Of a DNA stretch of 64,000 nucleotides, positions 37,375 through 47,879 are shown one piece after another (positions within the stretch are counted from its first letter, which is position 1; each line of letters starts with the position of its first letter). The translations under genes and the position numbers were made by a program. Below the pieces are notes generated by a model. It did not search any database and had not been told where the DNA came from. It saw only the letters and a list, made by a program, of their open reading frames with translations. Source of the DNA: Hofstenia miamia (Eukaryota; Xenacoelomorpha; Acoela). Where the stretch lies: NCBI GenBank assembly GCA_004352715.1, contig SCFE01000024.1, positions 1,917,305-1,981,304 on the forward strand. Direction: 5' to 3'.

Positions 37375-37693
37375 GACTTGTCGCGACTTTACATGTCTTC
37401 GGCCCATTAAAGAAATTCCTTAAAGGTCAAAGATTCCAATCGAACGAGGAAGTGAAGGCAGCTGTAAGTGACTGGTTCAAGGCGCAACCGAAATCGTTTT
37501 TCGCGGACGGGATTCGGCGCCTACCCAAACAATGGGATAAGTGCTTGGACGCTAGTGGAGACTTTTTCTAACTTACAGTTTTGTTTTTATTGTTCTAAAT
37601 ACACATCTATCACTATCCATTTGCATTTTAACTCTATTGAATAAATAGGTTTTGAATAAAACAAATCAAACGGGTTTCATTTGAACACGCATC
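36726..37693 (+). mobile_element. mariner, second copy, internally deleted and refilled
   Basis: Same family as the element at 27554. Left end TTCAAATGAAACGCGTTTG (outer bases lost); right end, reverse complemented, GATGCGTGTTCAAATGAAAC. The 5' part runs to about 37209 (helix-turn-helix region with QFLTAEGCQPAEIHRRM and TTVTDWSRKF), then 164 bases of flank DNA, then the 3' transposase end (from GTCTTCGGCCCATTAAAG, about 37395) and 3' UTR. About 0.5 kb containing the catalytic aspartates is gone. Nonautonomous. Confidence 0.85.
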
Positions 37694-37698
37694 AAATA

Positions 37699-37731
<33 letters not shown>
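37694..37731. repeat. (TA)n tract between mariner and piggyBac
   Basis: TA-rich simple sequence joining the mariner end to the TTAA of the piggyBac. It resumes on the other side of the piggyBac (40491-40508), so the piggyBac inserted into this tract. Confidence 0.85.
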
Positions 37732-40491
37732 TTAACCCTAAATTAACCAAAATTTGTTGAACAATAAAATTTCCTTTCTTATTATACATTATTATTCCTA
37801 TTAACTCTAATATCCTATAAAATAAACTTTTTTGTAATTTCTTTACATATACCACATATTACGCAATTGTATCTTTAATGATACAATGGTTAAATGTCCA
37901 AAAATTGAATTTCGGTTTTAAAAATATAATTTTCCAAAAACGTTAAGTTTTAAACTAGAATTTTCTATTTTTCAAAAATTCTTTTTTACAAAAATCAATT
38001 TTATTTCGTATGAAAGTTATAAAAGCAAGATTTCTCTGCAATACATAAGTATACTTTGCACTTAACACAAAATGTCTTTGGTTGGCTTGAACAACCGATC
38101 ATCTTGCACCGACCGCGTTTCTCTTGTGCAATTGGCAAATGATCTAGACCATCTCTTCTAATTTCTTGACTTGGTAAAACTGCAGTAGGTCCTCTCCGCC
38201 TTTTTGCCTCTAAGCCAACTTCTACTTGAGAAGATCGTTGCCGTTTAATATTGCTTTTGTTTTGCAAACATAGTGATTGAGCAATAAGAGATTTAAAATC
38301 CCACAGTGAAAGCATGTCTTTTTTTTTCAACAAGCAATCTTGACAGTCTCTACGATAAAGCAGCCATGAGTTTACTACTGCGACATCAGCGAAATGATAA
38401 AAAATTCGCAGATAAAATTTCTTTGTCGATTTGATTTTAGTGCGATAAAGAGATATATAGGAGTCAAATGCATCTATTCCTCCCATAAATCGATTATAAA
38501 ACTTTATAGCAGCAGGACAGGGTACATCTTCATATGTAGAAAGCTTACGATTATAACGGACGATTGTTTCAACAGGATTTGAGCCAACAAAGTCACTAAG
38601 AAGATGAACTCCGCGATTGTCTAACCATTTGATTGCAACAATATCAACATCTGAATTAACGAGACGAGCAGTTGATTGTACTATAGAACCTCGTCCACTT
38701 TTTCTTTTCATTTCACTGTCTGATGGAAATTTTAGACCAGGAAGGCGATTAAGCTGTACAGTAGACAAAGATAAAATTCCATTCTGGTGCAATTTTTCTA
38801 TGAGTTTGGCTGATGAAAACCAATTGTCAAAGAATAGTTTATGGTTGAGATGCTTTGGAACACATTCTGCAAGTCTGAGGACAACATCGCCAGCTGCACC
38901 AATGGAGTCCGTGGCTGTTTGCTTAGAACCCAAATAGAACTCACACTTATGAATAATACCACTCGGGCCAGTTAGTAAAAAAACTTTAAATCCCCATTTC
39001 TTGGGCTTTCTCGGGTTATATTGGCGTAATTTTGATTTACGTGTCTTTGTTGGGATTATCTGTTCATCAATTGAACACATTTCATCTATACCAATTTGAC
39101 CAAATACTTTATTGTAATGATCAATGATTGGCTTGAATTTAAAATCTTTTCCATCAGTATTTGTCCTTTCAGTATTGTTAGCAAAATGCAGATTTGATTT
39201 AATGAGGTGGTACTCATTCCTGCTCATTGTACATGCTACTTGTTCAATTCTAGAATGAGTGCTCCAATAACGCTGTGATGAGGACATGCTAAAAAGAGAC
39301 ATCCAAAATGAACATCCAATCCACTTCTGCAAAGATGTACGATCAAGTTTAAATGATGTATTCGGATTTTTCTGAACAGCATAAAGTGTTGATTGCTCAC
39401 AAATTAAATTGCAAAACTCATCATTAAAATAATCAGAAAAATAGTTATAAGGTAACCGAACTTCTGTTGCTGAGTGTCTTTGTCCAACCCAAGTTGAATC
39501 TGGAAAGTCCACATCTTTTATTCGCCATAGCAACTTCGATTTTTTGTCGGATATTTCTGAATTGACTTCTGGAATATTGTTATCCTCCTCACTGCTGTCA
39601 GGGTCTCCAAATGAATCAGATTCTAAATGCTCTTCAATGTCTGAAGCTTCAGAGTTATCTTGCTCACTATCAGTAGGAATATCTTCAATGTCAAATTCTT
39701 CCTTTCTTTTTCGAAATTGATAGTTGTGACTAATGTCAATTTCACAGCAATTATTATTGGTGTCGATAATTTCAGTGATCTCACCTTTCCATTTAACATC
39801 ATGTTTCCACACAACCTCAGAACCCACATTCAATTTTGATTTGCAGGTACAAATGTCGTTAAAGTTAACAATGTTTTGTGAATCATCATTCCTCCATTTA
39901 ATTAGGGCCTCTTTATTTTCAGTTGAGACATCAACTATTACTCCAGTCCAGTTACTATCAGGAATCCAATTTACCTCGCTGCCACTGCTTAAATTCGGAA
40001 GTAAATCTGTTACTGAAACTATATTGTAGGATAAATCCATCCATTTCACTTGAATATCCATTTTAAGTTAAATGATATTTCCAAACTTCTTTGCTTAAAT
40101 CACCAATGTACCATTAAAGATACAAACACAATTATTAAATTTTATGCAGCAAGCAAATATATATGAGCAAAATCGACATAGGATAGGTTTAAATTGACCA
40201 ATTACATATAAAATATATTTGATTCACTGATTGGCAATGCGTTTTCAGCACGCTGCTTACGTTCTAATTAACTTGATTAAAATTACTAATTCATGAACGA
40301 CCTGCTGCTGATTAACCCGTCATTACGATGGGTATAATTAAGAAGCGCGCATTATTTTGCCACCAAAATATCTGTAATTAACAGTAAATCGCAAACACTG
40401 CTTCTATATTATTTAATATTTATCCTAATGATATATGTGGGATAATACATGCTATGTATCTTTAAAGATACAATGGTTAATTTAGGGTTAA
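37732..40491 (-). mobile_element. Complete piggyBac transposon, 2752 bp
   Basis: The element at 37736-40487 is flanked by TTAA at 37732-37735 and 40488-40491. Both ends read CCCTAAATTAACCA inward (14 identical bases). A subterminal motif GTATCTTTAAWGATACAATGG occurs near the right end (40457-40476) and about 130 bases inside the left end (37870-37889); it contains a palindrome and may bind transposase (inference). The single gene runs on the - strand and its frame is intact. TTAA duplication and a CCCT start are standard for piggyBac. Confidence 0.93.
38001..40061 (-). CDS. piggyBac transposase, 686 aa, intact
   Basis: DDE-type transposase that excises and inserts the element at TTAA. The DDE domain covers about residues 180-570. 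Catalytic aspartates fit D332 (CSIDEQIIP), D412 (FFDNWFSS) and D530 (FMGGIDAFDSY), with D533 as the further conserved acid. A C-terminal cysteine-rich zinc-binding domain (C652, C657, C665, C668, C673, C679, H684) follows a basic KRRRG patch. The N-terminal 120 residues are unusual: a GSEV-x-W-x4-W-x-G module occurs twice (residues 27-41 and 80-93), like tandem SH3/Tudor-type folds, then an acidic stretch (residues 121-165). No stop or frameshift. The AATAAA signal overlaps the stop codon (38000-38005). Start at 40061 is the first ATG of the frame, about 430 bases inside the right TIR. Likely a recently active copy. Confidence 0.92.
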   Translation of the reverse strand: MDIQVKWMDLSYNIVSVTDLLPNLSSGSEVNWIPDSNWTGVIVDVSTENKEALIKWRNDDSQNIVNFNDICTCKSKLNVGSEVVWKHDVKWKGEITEIIDTNNNCCEIDISHNYQFRKRKEEFDIEDIPTDSEQDNSEASDIEEHLESDSFGDPDSSEEDNNIPEVNSEISDKKSKLLWRIKDVDFPDSTWVGQRHSATEVRLPYNYFSDYFNDEFCNLICEQSTLYAVQKNPNTSFKLDRTSLQKWIGCSFWMSLFSMSSSQRYWSTHSRIEQVACTMSRNEYHLIKSNLHFANNTERTNTDGKDFKFKPIIDHYNKVFGQIGIDEMCSIDEQIIPTKTRKSKLRQYNPRKPKKWGFKVFLLTGPSGIIHKCEFYLGSKQTATDSIGAAGDVVLRLAECVPKHLNHKLFFDNWFSSAKLIEKLHQNGILSLSTVQLNRLPGLKFPSDSEMKRKSGRGSIVQSTARLVNSDVDIVAIKWLDNRGVHLLSDFVGSNPVETIVRYNRKLSTYEDVPCPAAIKFYNRFMGGIDAFDSYISLYRTKIKSTKKFYLRIFYHFADVAVVNSWLLYRRDCQDCLLKKKDMLSLWDFKSLIAQSLCLQNKSNIKRQRSSQVEVGLEAKRRRGPTAVLPSQEIRRDGLDHLPIAQEKRGRCKMIGCSSQPKTFCVKCKVYLCIAEKSCFYNFHTK

Positions 40492-40638
40492 TATATATAT
40501 ATATATATTATTAAATACTGCATAGTATACAGCGCCAGCATGTATTTAAATATGATCGCTGATTTACTGATATTTTTTGCAACCTACTGTTTTATTAACG
40601 TTAACTATGTATGAATGTAAATTTAATGTGTATTTTAG

Positions 40639-41620
40639 GGAATTTGACGATTGTAAAGAGAAGATTTTAAACTATATGTTAGAAAAATTTCTGTACAATC
40701 CCAAGGCTCTGAACACAATTGTTGTTTCACACATTCGCACGCATGAAAAAAACTTTTCTATTCAATGGAAAGATGATCTTGCAGCCATATACAAATTTAA
40801 GGAATTTATAAGAACCGCCCCTAATCTAAAATCCGAACTTTATCAAGGCATAATTTCACTTATTCTTCAGCGAGTCTCTCACATTGACAATTCCAAATTT
40901 AATTTACGAAGAATAAAAATGGTGATTGTCTTGTTCATGGAATCAATAGAAAAACGCTGTGTTTTACCAGAAGAACTTTGTGGTAAAATGATTACAATAA
41001 TGAACCAGTTTAAACTGCCTGAGGCTAAAAAAGCAATACACTATTATTTAGAGGCATCGCCAAATTTTGGTAGCATTTATCTCATTTATTTTTCTAACAT
41101 GAATGAGGAAGAGTATGACATTATAAAATCCTATTTATTTAAAATAGTCAACAATGAAGTTCTTTTAGAGAACATGTTGTTTGTTACAGATTTTTTGAAG
41201 TTTATTGAAGGCGTCGGCGAAGATTTTGTACGTGGCTTTTATAATAAACTCTTAAGACAATCACAAAATCTGGAGATCATTAAACATAGTTACCTTGCTT
41301 GGCTTTCAAGAAATAATCGTGAAATTTTCTGGAAGGAATACAAAAAACTCTGTCGCTCTTCTCCAGTATCTTTTCAATTCTATAAAATTGCTTTAGAATT
41401 TTGTGAAGGAAACAATGAAAGTATTTTAAAAGTTTATGACGATGCCTGTTCGACAATCGGTTCCAGTTCAATTGAAATTTGGATCAATTATATTAAATAC
41501 TTAAGGTTTAATGGAAATCAGTTTGAAGCTGGCGTAATATATCGACGCGCTTTAAATAGTTTAAGTGCCAATTTCATTACAGATTTTGTAGAGAATCATG
41601 CTTTGATTGAGATGAAATAA
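40639..41620 (+). CDS. UTP6: UTP6-like U3 snoRNP protein, last exon
   Basis: UTP6 is a nucleolar HAT-repeat protein of the SSU processome, needed for early 18S rRNA processing. A TTTTAG acceptor at 40633-40638 precedes a 327-codon open frame that ends with a natural stop. The C-terminal end IEIWINYIKYLRF...GVIYRRALNSL..FVENHALIE matches the family's last HAT repeat (W-x2-Y-I-x-F, G-x-I-Y-x-R-A) and its end. The rest is helical and charged, as in HAT arrays. UTP6 proteins are about 600 residues, so this is roughly the C-terminal half; the upstream exons are not visible. The piggyBac ends only 148 bases before this exon, so it sits in the preceding intron. No frameshift or stop, so the gene could be functional. 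Confidence 0.8.
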
Positions 41621-42842
41621 TTTTGGTGCATAGACTTGTTTCTCGTTTCGCAATGAAGAAGCTTTACACTTTCTTTATTTAGCTGCAAGCACTCACTATT
41701 TAAATAAATCTTACTTATCAGTAGGGCAACAACAATTTTGCCTTTATTGTTAATATTCGTCCTTTATTTTCTTTCTTTAACTAACAATAACCGCAATTCC
41801 ACATGTAGGTAATGTAGAACAATCAACATAAAACTAATCAAATATTGAAGAAATAGTAAAATGCCAAAATAACAAATGAAATTAATGGAATTTACAAATC
41901 AACAAATATATGCCGTTTTCGCCCCTATCGCACTTTTGGTTGCCCTACTTATTTGAGATTATGATTATAATTATACAAAAAAATCCTTGGATTTCCCTAA
42001 GCTATTGTCACTGTTGTTAGATTTATATCAGTAATGTAATTCATTGGATAGAATAGAATTTCTTATTAGGTTTAGTACATTGGCATATTAAACGCCTCAA
42101 AAAAAGCCATGATATAACAACATAAAATAAACAAAAAATGGAACAGAGCTTGCAGTGTACCCAGTTAATTGATAATTGATGATAGTTTTAGAAAAACTGA
42201 AATTCTTTTCATCATATAGAATCGATTTCTCACGGACGTAGTCATTGATTTGAATTTTGATTTTTACTAATTATATTTAATTGGTAAGTTATTCCATATT
42301 TTAATTGTGCATTTTAAAAATAACCCAAATAATAACAAATAAACTGCAGAAAGATCGTTTTATATACATTACAAATTTGTTTTGAGCAAGACACATAGAT
42401 TGCTGACACTCACATGTTTTCTGCGATTTATTATTTTACAAACTTGAGTTTTCCGGTCATAATTTTCTGTGTAATTATTGGAGCTTCTGTAAAACGTGTA
42501 ATTTTTAAACTTAAAGTAATTGTATAAGGAACTCCCTCCTGTTCGTGGACCATATTTTCTTGCAGAGAATGTAGGCATTCAATTCTTTAATATCTTCGAT
42601 GCTTACATATACTTTAAGGGTAAGAAGAAAAATTAATATTCAGAAATTGAACAATAAAGAATACTGATAACAATTCTGAAAGCGTCAATAAAGGAAATGC
42701 AATTAAAATAAAAATAAACAAAAAGAATTTTTACAATTAATAGTGATAATTAGGGCAACCACATTTTAACCTATAAAATTTGAAATTTTAACCTAAAGTT
42801 TTTGTTTTTTAACCTATTATTTTCACCTATTAAAACACGTTT
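41621..42842. other. UTP6 3' flank, noncoding
   Basis: No gene seen. Contains several AATAAA hexamers on the + strand (for example near 41703) that could serve UTP6. The ORF at 42578-42369 (-) has no recognised features. Confidence 0.5.
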
Positions 42843-43440
42843 TTAAAACAATTTATTGGACTTTAAAGTTTGCAAAATTGAAGTAAAATTTAAAGTATTT
42901 CTCAATATTCCCCGGAAGGAAGTTTCAGTCCTTTTGAAGCAACTTGCGGAGCTGAGAAAAACTTCTTTCGACACTGCAAGAAGTTGACTGACAAGTTTGG
43001 AGTTTGCTGTACAAAGACGGACTGATGTCCCCTTCTCAAATTGCAAATAACAGAAATATCATTGAATGTCAGGTCTTCCTTGAAGTCCATTCGAGACAGA
43101 GATTCATACATGGATTTGATGTCAAAATCGGCACTTTCCACTTGTTTAAGTAATTCCAATAACCCAGAATAACTCCGCGTAATTCCAGTTAACTAGATTG
43201 GAATTTCGGCTGATTTTATGGCATCTTTTGCTTTTAATACAATTTGCCCATCATCTTCAAAATTTGTTACGATCTCCTTAATTTCGGCAAATTTGGTACT
43301 GTAGTAATTGACGACCGCATCAAGTGAGGTGCCCCAACGGGTGAAAACTGGGTTAGGTGGCGCTCGAATCTCAAAAAATTGGTTTCTTCTGGTCCCATTT
43401 TTAACAACTGAAGCTTTCAATGTCGCGACCAAATTGATTT
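42843..43440 (-). pseudogene. hAT-like transposase fragment
   Basis: On the - strand: NPVFTRWGTSLDAVVNYYS and then FAEIKEIVTNFEDD, the P-V-x-T-R-W-G...Y-Y segment found between the catalytic blocks of some hAT-derived proteins, followed by LLELLKQVESADFDI and a C-terminal part in which frames shift (to about 42840). No zinc finger, no catalytic core and no element ends are visible. It is a different hAT type from the one at 14-17.5 kb. Confidence 0.5.
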
Positions 43441-43939
43441 TAACTTTATTAACTTAATGCGTGAATTTTAACCGTATTAACCATATTAACTTAATGATTG
43501 CCCTAGTGATGTTACTTTCTATTAGAGTGAATAGGATTGCAAAATTTATAACCTGGAAATTTTGGTCTTCTTATATTATAAATGTGAAAGTATTTTTTAT
43601 ATCAATATTAGTTTTTTTAGTCTATTTATTTTTTGATAAATTTTGGTAATTCATTCCATGTTTATAGTTGTTTAGAACTGAGTTTTCTTATTATTCGCTA
43701 TATGGTTCAATTATTAATTTTGCAGGAAGAAAGTCATCTTTGTTACATGGGAAAGTATTGTTAACTATTTTGTAGAACGTCGTTAGGGCATTAATATATA
43801 GAGAGATATTTATTCGTGCATAAAGCATAAGACAAAGTACAATTACACTAAAAATTATATAATATTTATAATTAAAGTTGAGCACCTTAGTTTTGATTTA
43901 AGATAGTAATGAAGAATGAAGTATGTAGTTGCTTTAAAC
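43441..43939. other. Noncoding DNA, nothing recognised
   Basis: AT-rich sequence between the hAT fragment and the LINE fragment. Short open frames on both strands carry only hydrophobic AT-rich peptides. Confidence 0.5.
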
Positions 43940-44640
43940 TTATTGTTTCATAACACATTGGTAATTTGCAAGTGTTTTCAACCTTGGCAATGATGTATTT
44001 AATAAGCTATGAAATTTATTAAATCTGCTACAGAAAAACAAATAATGACTAACGTTTTCTTTAGTATGAATGTAATGATTATTACTACGAACTAAAGCAA
44101 ACTTTGCCATGAATGAATTAAGCTTACAGTGACCAGTTATTATGGAAATATACTGATGATCAAGACTTGCAGGTAGTGATAAAATCTTATTAGGAGAATT
44201 ATGTATGCTTTTTAGTTTTGGATTAGCAAATTCTTCATAGAAAATTTCAAAATTATATTTAAAGAAAGTCTTGTTTAAAAGAGTTATCATAGATAAAGGA
44301 ATTATAATGTTCGAAGCAGCTGTACTAAATGATCTAGAGCATATTATTGAATATTTTCTTGTTACCTGAATAAGAACTTTATTATAAAAAGATTTAATTT
44401 CTGTATCTGATTTCTTGATGTAAGGAAGATAAACTTCAGAAGCATATTTAACAGAAGGAATCACCATCAAATTATATATTTCACCTATAACAAATGATTT
44501 TAAGCTAAATTGCCTATGTGTAATTTGCTTAATTTGGAATGATTTCTTTATGAGTTTGTGACGTAGTATTTTAAAATGCATATAAAATTAACATTACAAT
44601 GATTATTTTTTGGGTGATCGATATTGAAAAACTTGTACAA
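43940..44640 (-). mobile_element. LINE C-terminal fragment
   Basis: A 213-codon frame on the - strand with the features of a LINE C-terminus: IPSVKYASEVYLPYIKKS (the thumb-like region after RT), then ISIITGHCKLNSFMAKF and VSHYLFFCSRFNKFHSLL, which correspond to the T-G-H-x3-N and H-x-L-x2-C-x-x-F marks of I/Nimb/jockey type elements. RT and endonuclease are missing. Uninterrupted over 213 codons, so decay is moderate. Confidence 0.65.
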
Positions 44641-44692
44641 TGGTTGAGTTTGTGTTCCAGATGCTACAGATTAGACATGAATTGCTTGAACC

Positions 44693-47600
44693 CTAACAAC
44701 CATATCTTGATAAAAGAAGAGTAGCATTTCCCCGCTGTAAAATTAATGACAATTGCTGAAAAAAGTATGTAGAAACCGTATTCAGATCGCAAGAGGCATT
44801 TCTGGCAGAAGACATAAAAGACATCTTGGAGAATACTTTGATAGCAATTGGTGACCATCCTCCTAGAGCTTCCACTGATAGTGGTATGAAGGATATACCA
44901 GCTGCTGAACATGATTCTGCGTATTTAGTAAGCTTTCGGTTGTCTGAAACTTCCAGAGCATGACCAGCATTAGTACCCGCAAGAGAAACAATCGAAGGCT
45001 GCAGTGAACTAATTACAGTCACGTCTAGAGCAGCTGGTCGGCCAGAAGACCAGCATGGCAAAAAGATGTCCCCAGGACGAGCACGAGACTCAGTGAGGTT
45101 AGACTTTTCAAGCACAGGAGACAAAGCACATTTCGAAGCAGTTGCAAAAATAGCGTCCCTGAGTCGATCATGGCGCGCAATTCTTTCACCATCAACCGCG
45201 CAGGACATGGCATGATCACCGAATAAATCCAAAGGCTTAAAGCATTTTGGACATTTTTTGTCATCATTAATTAAGGGGATGCCAAGCCGATAACAAAGCA
45301 AAATTCGGAATTCTGCAGGAGCGAAAGAAAGACCAAGTGCTTTCAAGGGAATGGCAGCCAACCAATCCCCACTTCCTGGTATGGAACAAGAGAGAAGTCT
45401 TGCTTTATCGCGGGGAGACAAACTGGAGGATAAACAAGTATTCTGGCTAACTTGTTGTAAAAGTGAACAAATAGACTTCTGTGCTTTTGGCGCCATGTGT
45501 AAAGGCATTTCAGTCAACGCTATTCCTTTGCTAGAAAGTTCTTGCAAACACTGATGTGGCACAGAGTAAATATAATCATCAATAGAAACAATCTGTTTAC
45601 ATAGTTCTTTATTGTCCACATATGACCCTAAGAACGCTGCAGAAGCAATTGTTGACGCTAGTGGTAATCCAAGACCTCCTTTAGAAATTGGCAAGGATGC
45701 TTGTAGTCTTTGTGACACAGAAACAGCTGAACCTGCTATACTTTCTAGAGACTGATGAACTGCTGAATCAAATTCTTCCAATTCTGCTGTAACAGTTGCG
45801 GGATTAAAAGTTCTTAAACAAAACGATGTCTTAGGTAGTGAGGCACAGCTCCTTAACAGATGTAATTCTAACTGTGGATCTTCAAGTAATTTTATTTCAT
45901 TCATAATTTGAATAGACTTAGAAACATGTTTCGAGAAGAACTCTTGGACAAATTTTGGAGACTTGGAGATAGGAGCTCCAAGAGTGACAATACCATCTTT
46001 TCATCTGTTGATTGATTTGGGCAAAGCACTGAAATCGCAATTAGGATTAGGCGACCAAACTTCACATTTAGTTAAACTAATTTCTAAGCCTACTTTTTTC
46101 ATAGCTAACACCACAAACTCAAATACTTTACACAAAGATGGAACGTCCCCAACCAGAGAACCATCATCTAAATATCATGCGTTGCATGCTAATTCAGGAA
46201 ATTTATCTTTGATAGCAGAAACGATTGGGTGAATAGCTAAAGCAAACAAAAGGGGAGCCAAGGGATCACCTTGTTGAACACCGCAAGCTGAAAGCAAGGA
46301 TTTAGATCCAAATTTCAATCGAGAAGGCTGGGAGTAGCAAAAATAAACCCAAGGATATAGCTGTGGAAAATGAAGTTTAACCTGAGAAAGTATTGCTGAA
46401 CGATTAAGACTGTTAAATGCATTTTTGATGTCTACCTGGAGAAATGCTAAATTTGTCTTCGATCCAACAGCTTCCACCAATCCATTCAAAGCATGGATGA
46501 CGGCTTCACAACCTCCCTTAATGCCTACACCAACTTGAAGTGGAGAAAAAAGAGCAGCTGCCTTATTCCTTGACAATTGACATAAGCATTTGGCAATCAA
46601 TCTTCGAAGAACTTCTCCCACAGCAATTGGGCGAATTCCACCGTCCTTTTTCTTCAATGCAAAAAGATTAGCTCCACAAAGATATGGTGCAATTTCATCA
46701 GGAGCATTACCAGATATTAAACAGTTGATTACTTCGAGCACCGATGCAATTGCTTTGTCCCCATATTCAGGAGTTGGGCATTGGAATGCATTAATCAGAT
46801 GGGAAGCATAAAGTTTAGAGACACCGGCAGCAGAATCCCTGGGAAAGCTTTTCACACATTTAATCAGAATGTCTTTGTTTATCACAAATGGCTCTGTGTC
46901 TTCGGTACTATAATCTATTTTATTTTTTGAAGTGTTGGGATGCTTCTCCTTTAGTGCATGAAATGTTTGCTCATCAAAGCTTAGACCATCAGATCTTAGG
47001 GCTGCTATGGCTCTACGAAAACTGCCTTCGTGACCAAGCTGTCTAGCTCTCTTAAGATTTTGGCTGGAACTGACAGAAGATGATTTATTTTTAATGTTGC
47101 CAGAACTTACAGTTGCTTCGTACCAAAGTTGAGCATAATCACCATTCAACCAACGCTCTAAGCGGCTCTTGAGAATTGACTCTTCGTATTTCAGGTGTTT
47201 GGAGCCCCCACGAGGAGGAGACCGGAGAACACAAGCAGGCAAAATAAAAATCTCCACCCAATGATTAATGAAACTTGGTTCCCGCTTAACCTTACTAAAA
47301 GAGTGATTCACAGCTTTAGCCCAGAGATTACGGCAGCTGATTGGAACGATCTTCCTGGTAGGAATCGAAAACATTTCAATATCAGAAAGTGAGGGAAATA
47401 CAGGCGTTATTCCAAGTGAACGAGGTGGTAGCCCTGAACCTTCACATCTGGAACCATTGACAATATGATGTTTGACAAGTCCTGAACGTTTACATAAATC
47501 AGAAGCATGCAGACATATGCTACAAATGTTAGTATTTAATGATAGCAATGAAAGCTGCTGTGTGAGAGTTGTGTGTGAATTGGATTGCTGAACATCTTCT

Positions 47601-47698
47601 GAATTGTTGATTGAAAAATATTCGCCATCAGATCCAATTCCTATAATTTCATTTAAAGATGAATGGAAATTCAAATTTCTATCTAATTTTATGCCCAA
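44693..47698 (-). mobile_element. RLE-type LINE ORF: zinc finger, RT, CCHC, endonuclease
   Basis: A single 1002-codon frame broken only by two UGA codons (46177-46175 and 46003-46001). N-terminal zinc-finger-like C59, C62, H77, C85. RT: GIRPIAVGEVLRRLIAKC, motif A QVDIKNAFNSLN, motif B GVQQGDPLAPLLFALAIHP, motif C YLDDG directly after the first UGA. Downstream a C-x2-C-x8-H-x3-C knuckle, then RHD, RPGDI and LDVTV, the order of the restriction-like endonuclease of R2-type LINEs. Such elements nick a target site and prime reverse transcription there. The first UGA sits where related proteins have Trp (W-Y-L-D-D). The second half (45904-44693, 403 codons) is open. Whether the two UGA codons are point mutations or read through cannot be told here. 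Clade beyond RLE type not resolved. Confidence 0.85.
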
Positions 47699-47879
47699 TA
47701 TTTTTATCTCATCTTCAGAAGGAACCGGAGAAACCTATGCTTCTTTAATCCCTGTACCACTTTGTTCTTCAATTTGTCATTTGTCTTTTTCTTGACATCA
47801 AATAAAAAGGCTTTAATTACATGAGTAAGTTAATGTTTGTCATTATTTCCTAAATATTTTTCTTCCCTTAATGTCCAAA

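Noticed and set aside
38394-40029. Several + strand open frames of 60-106 codons
   Set aside because: Antisense to the piggyBac transposase.
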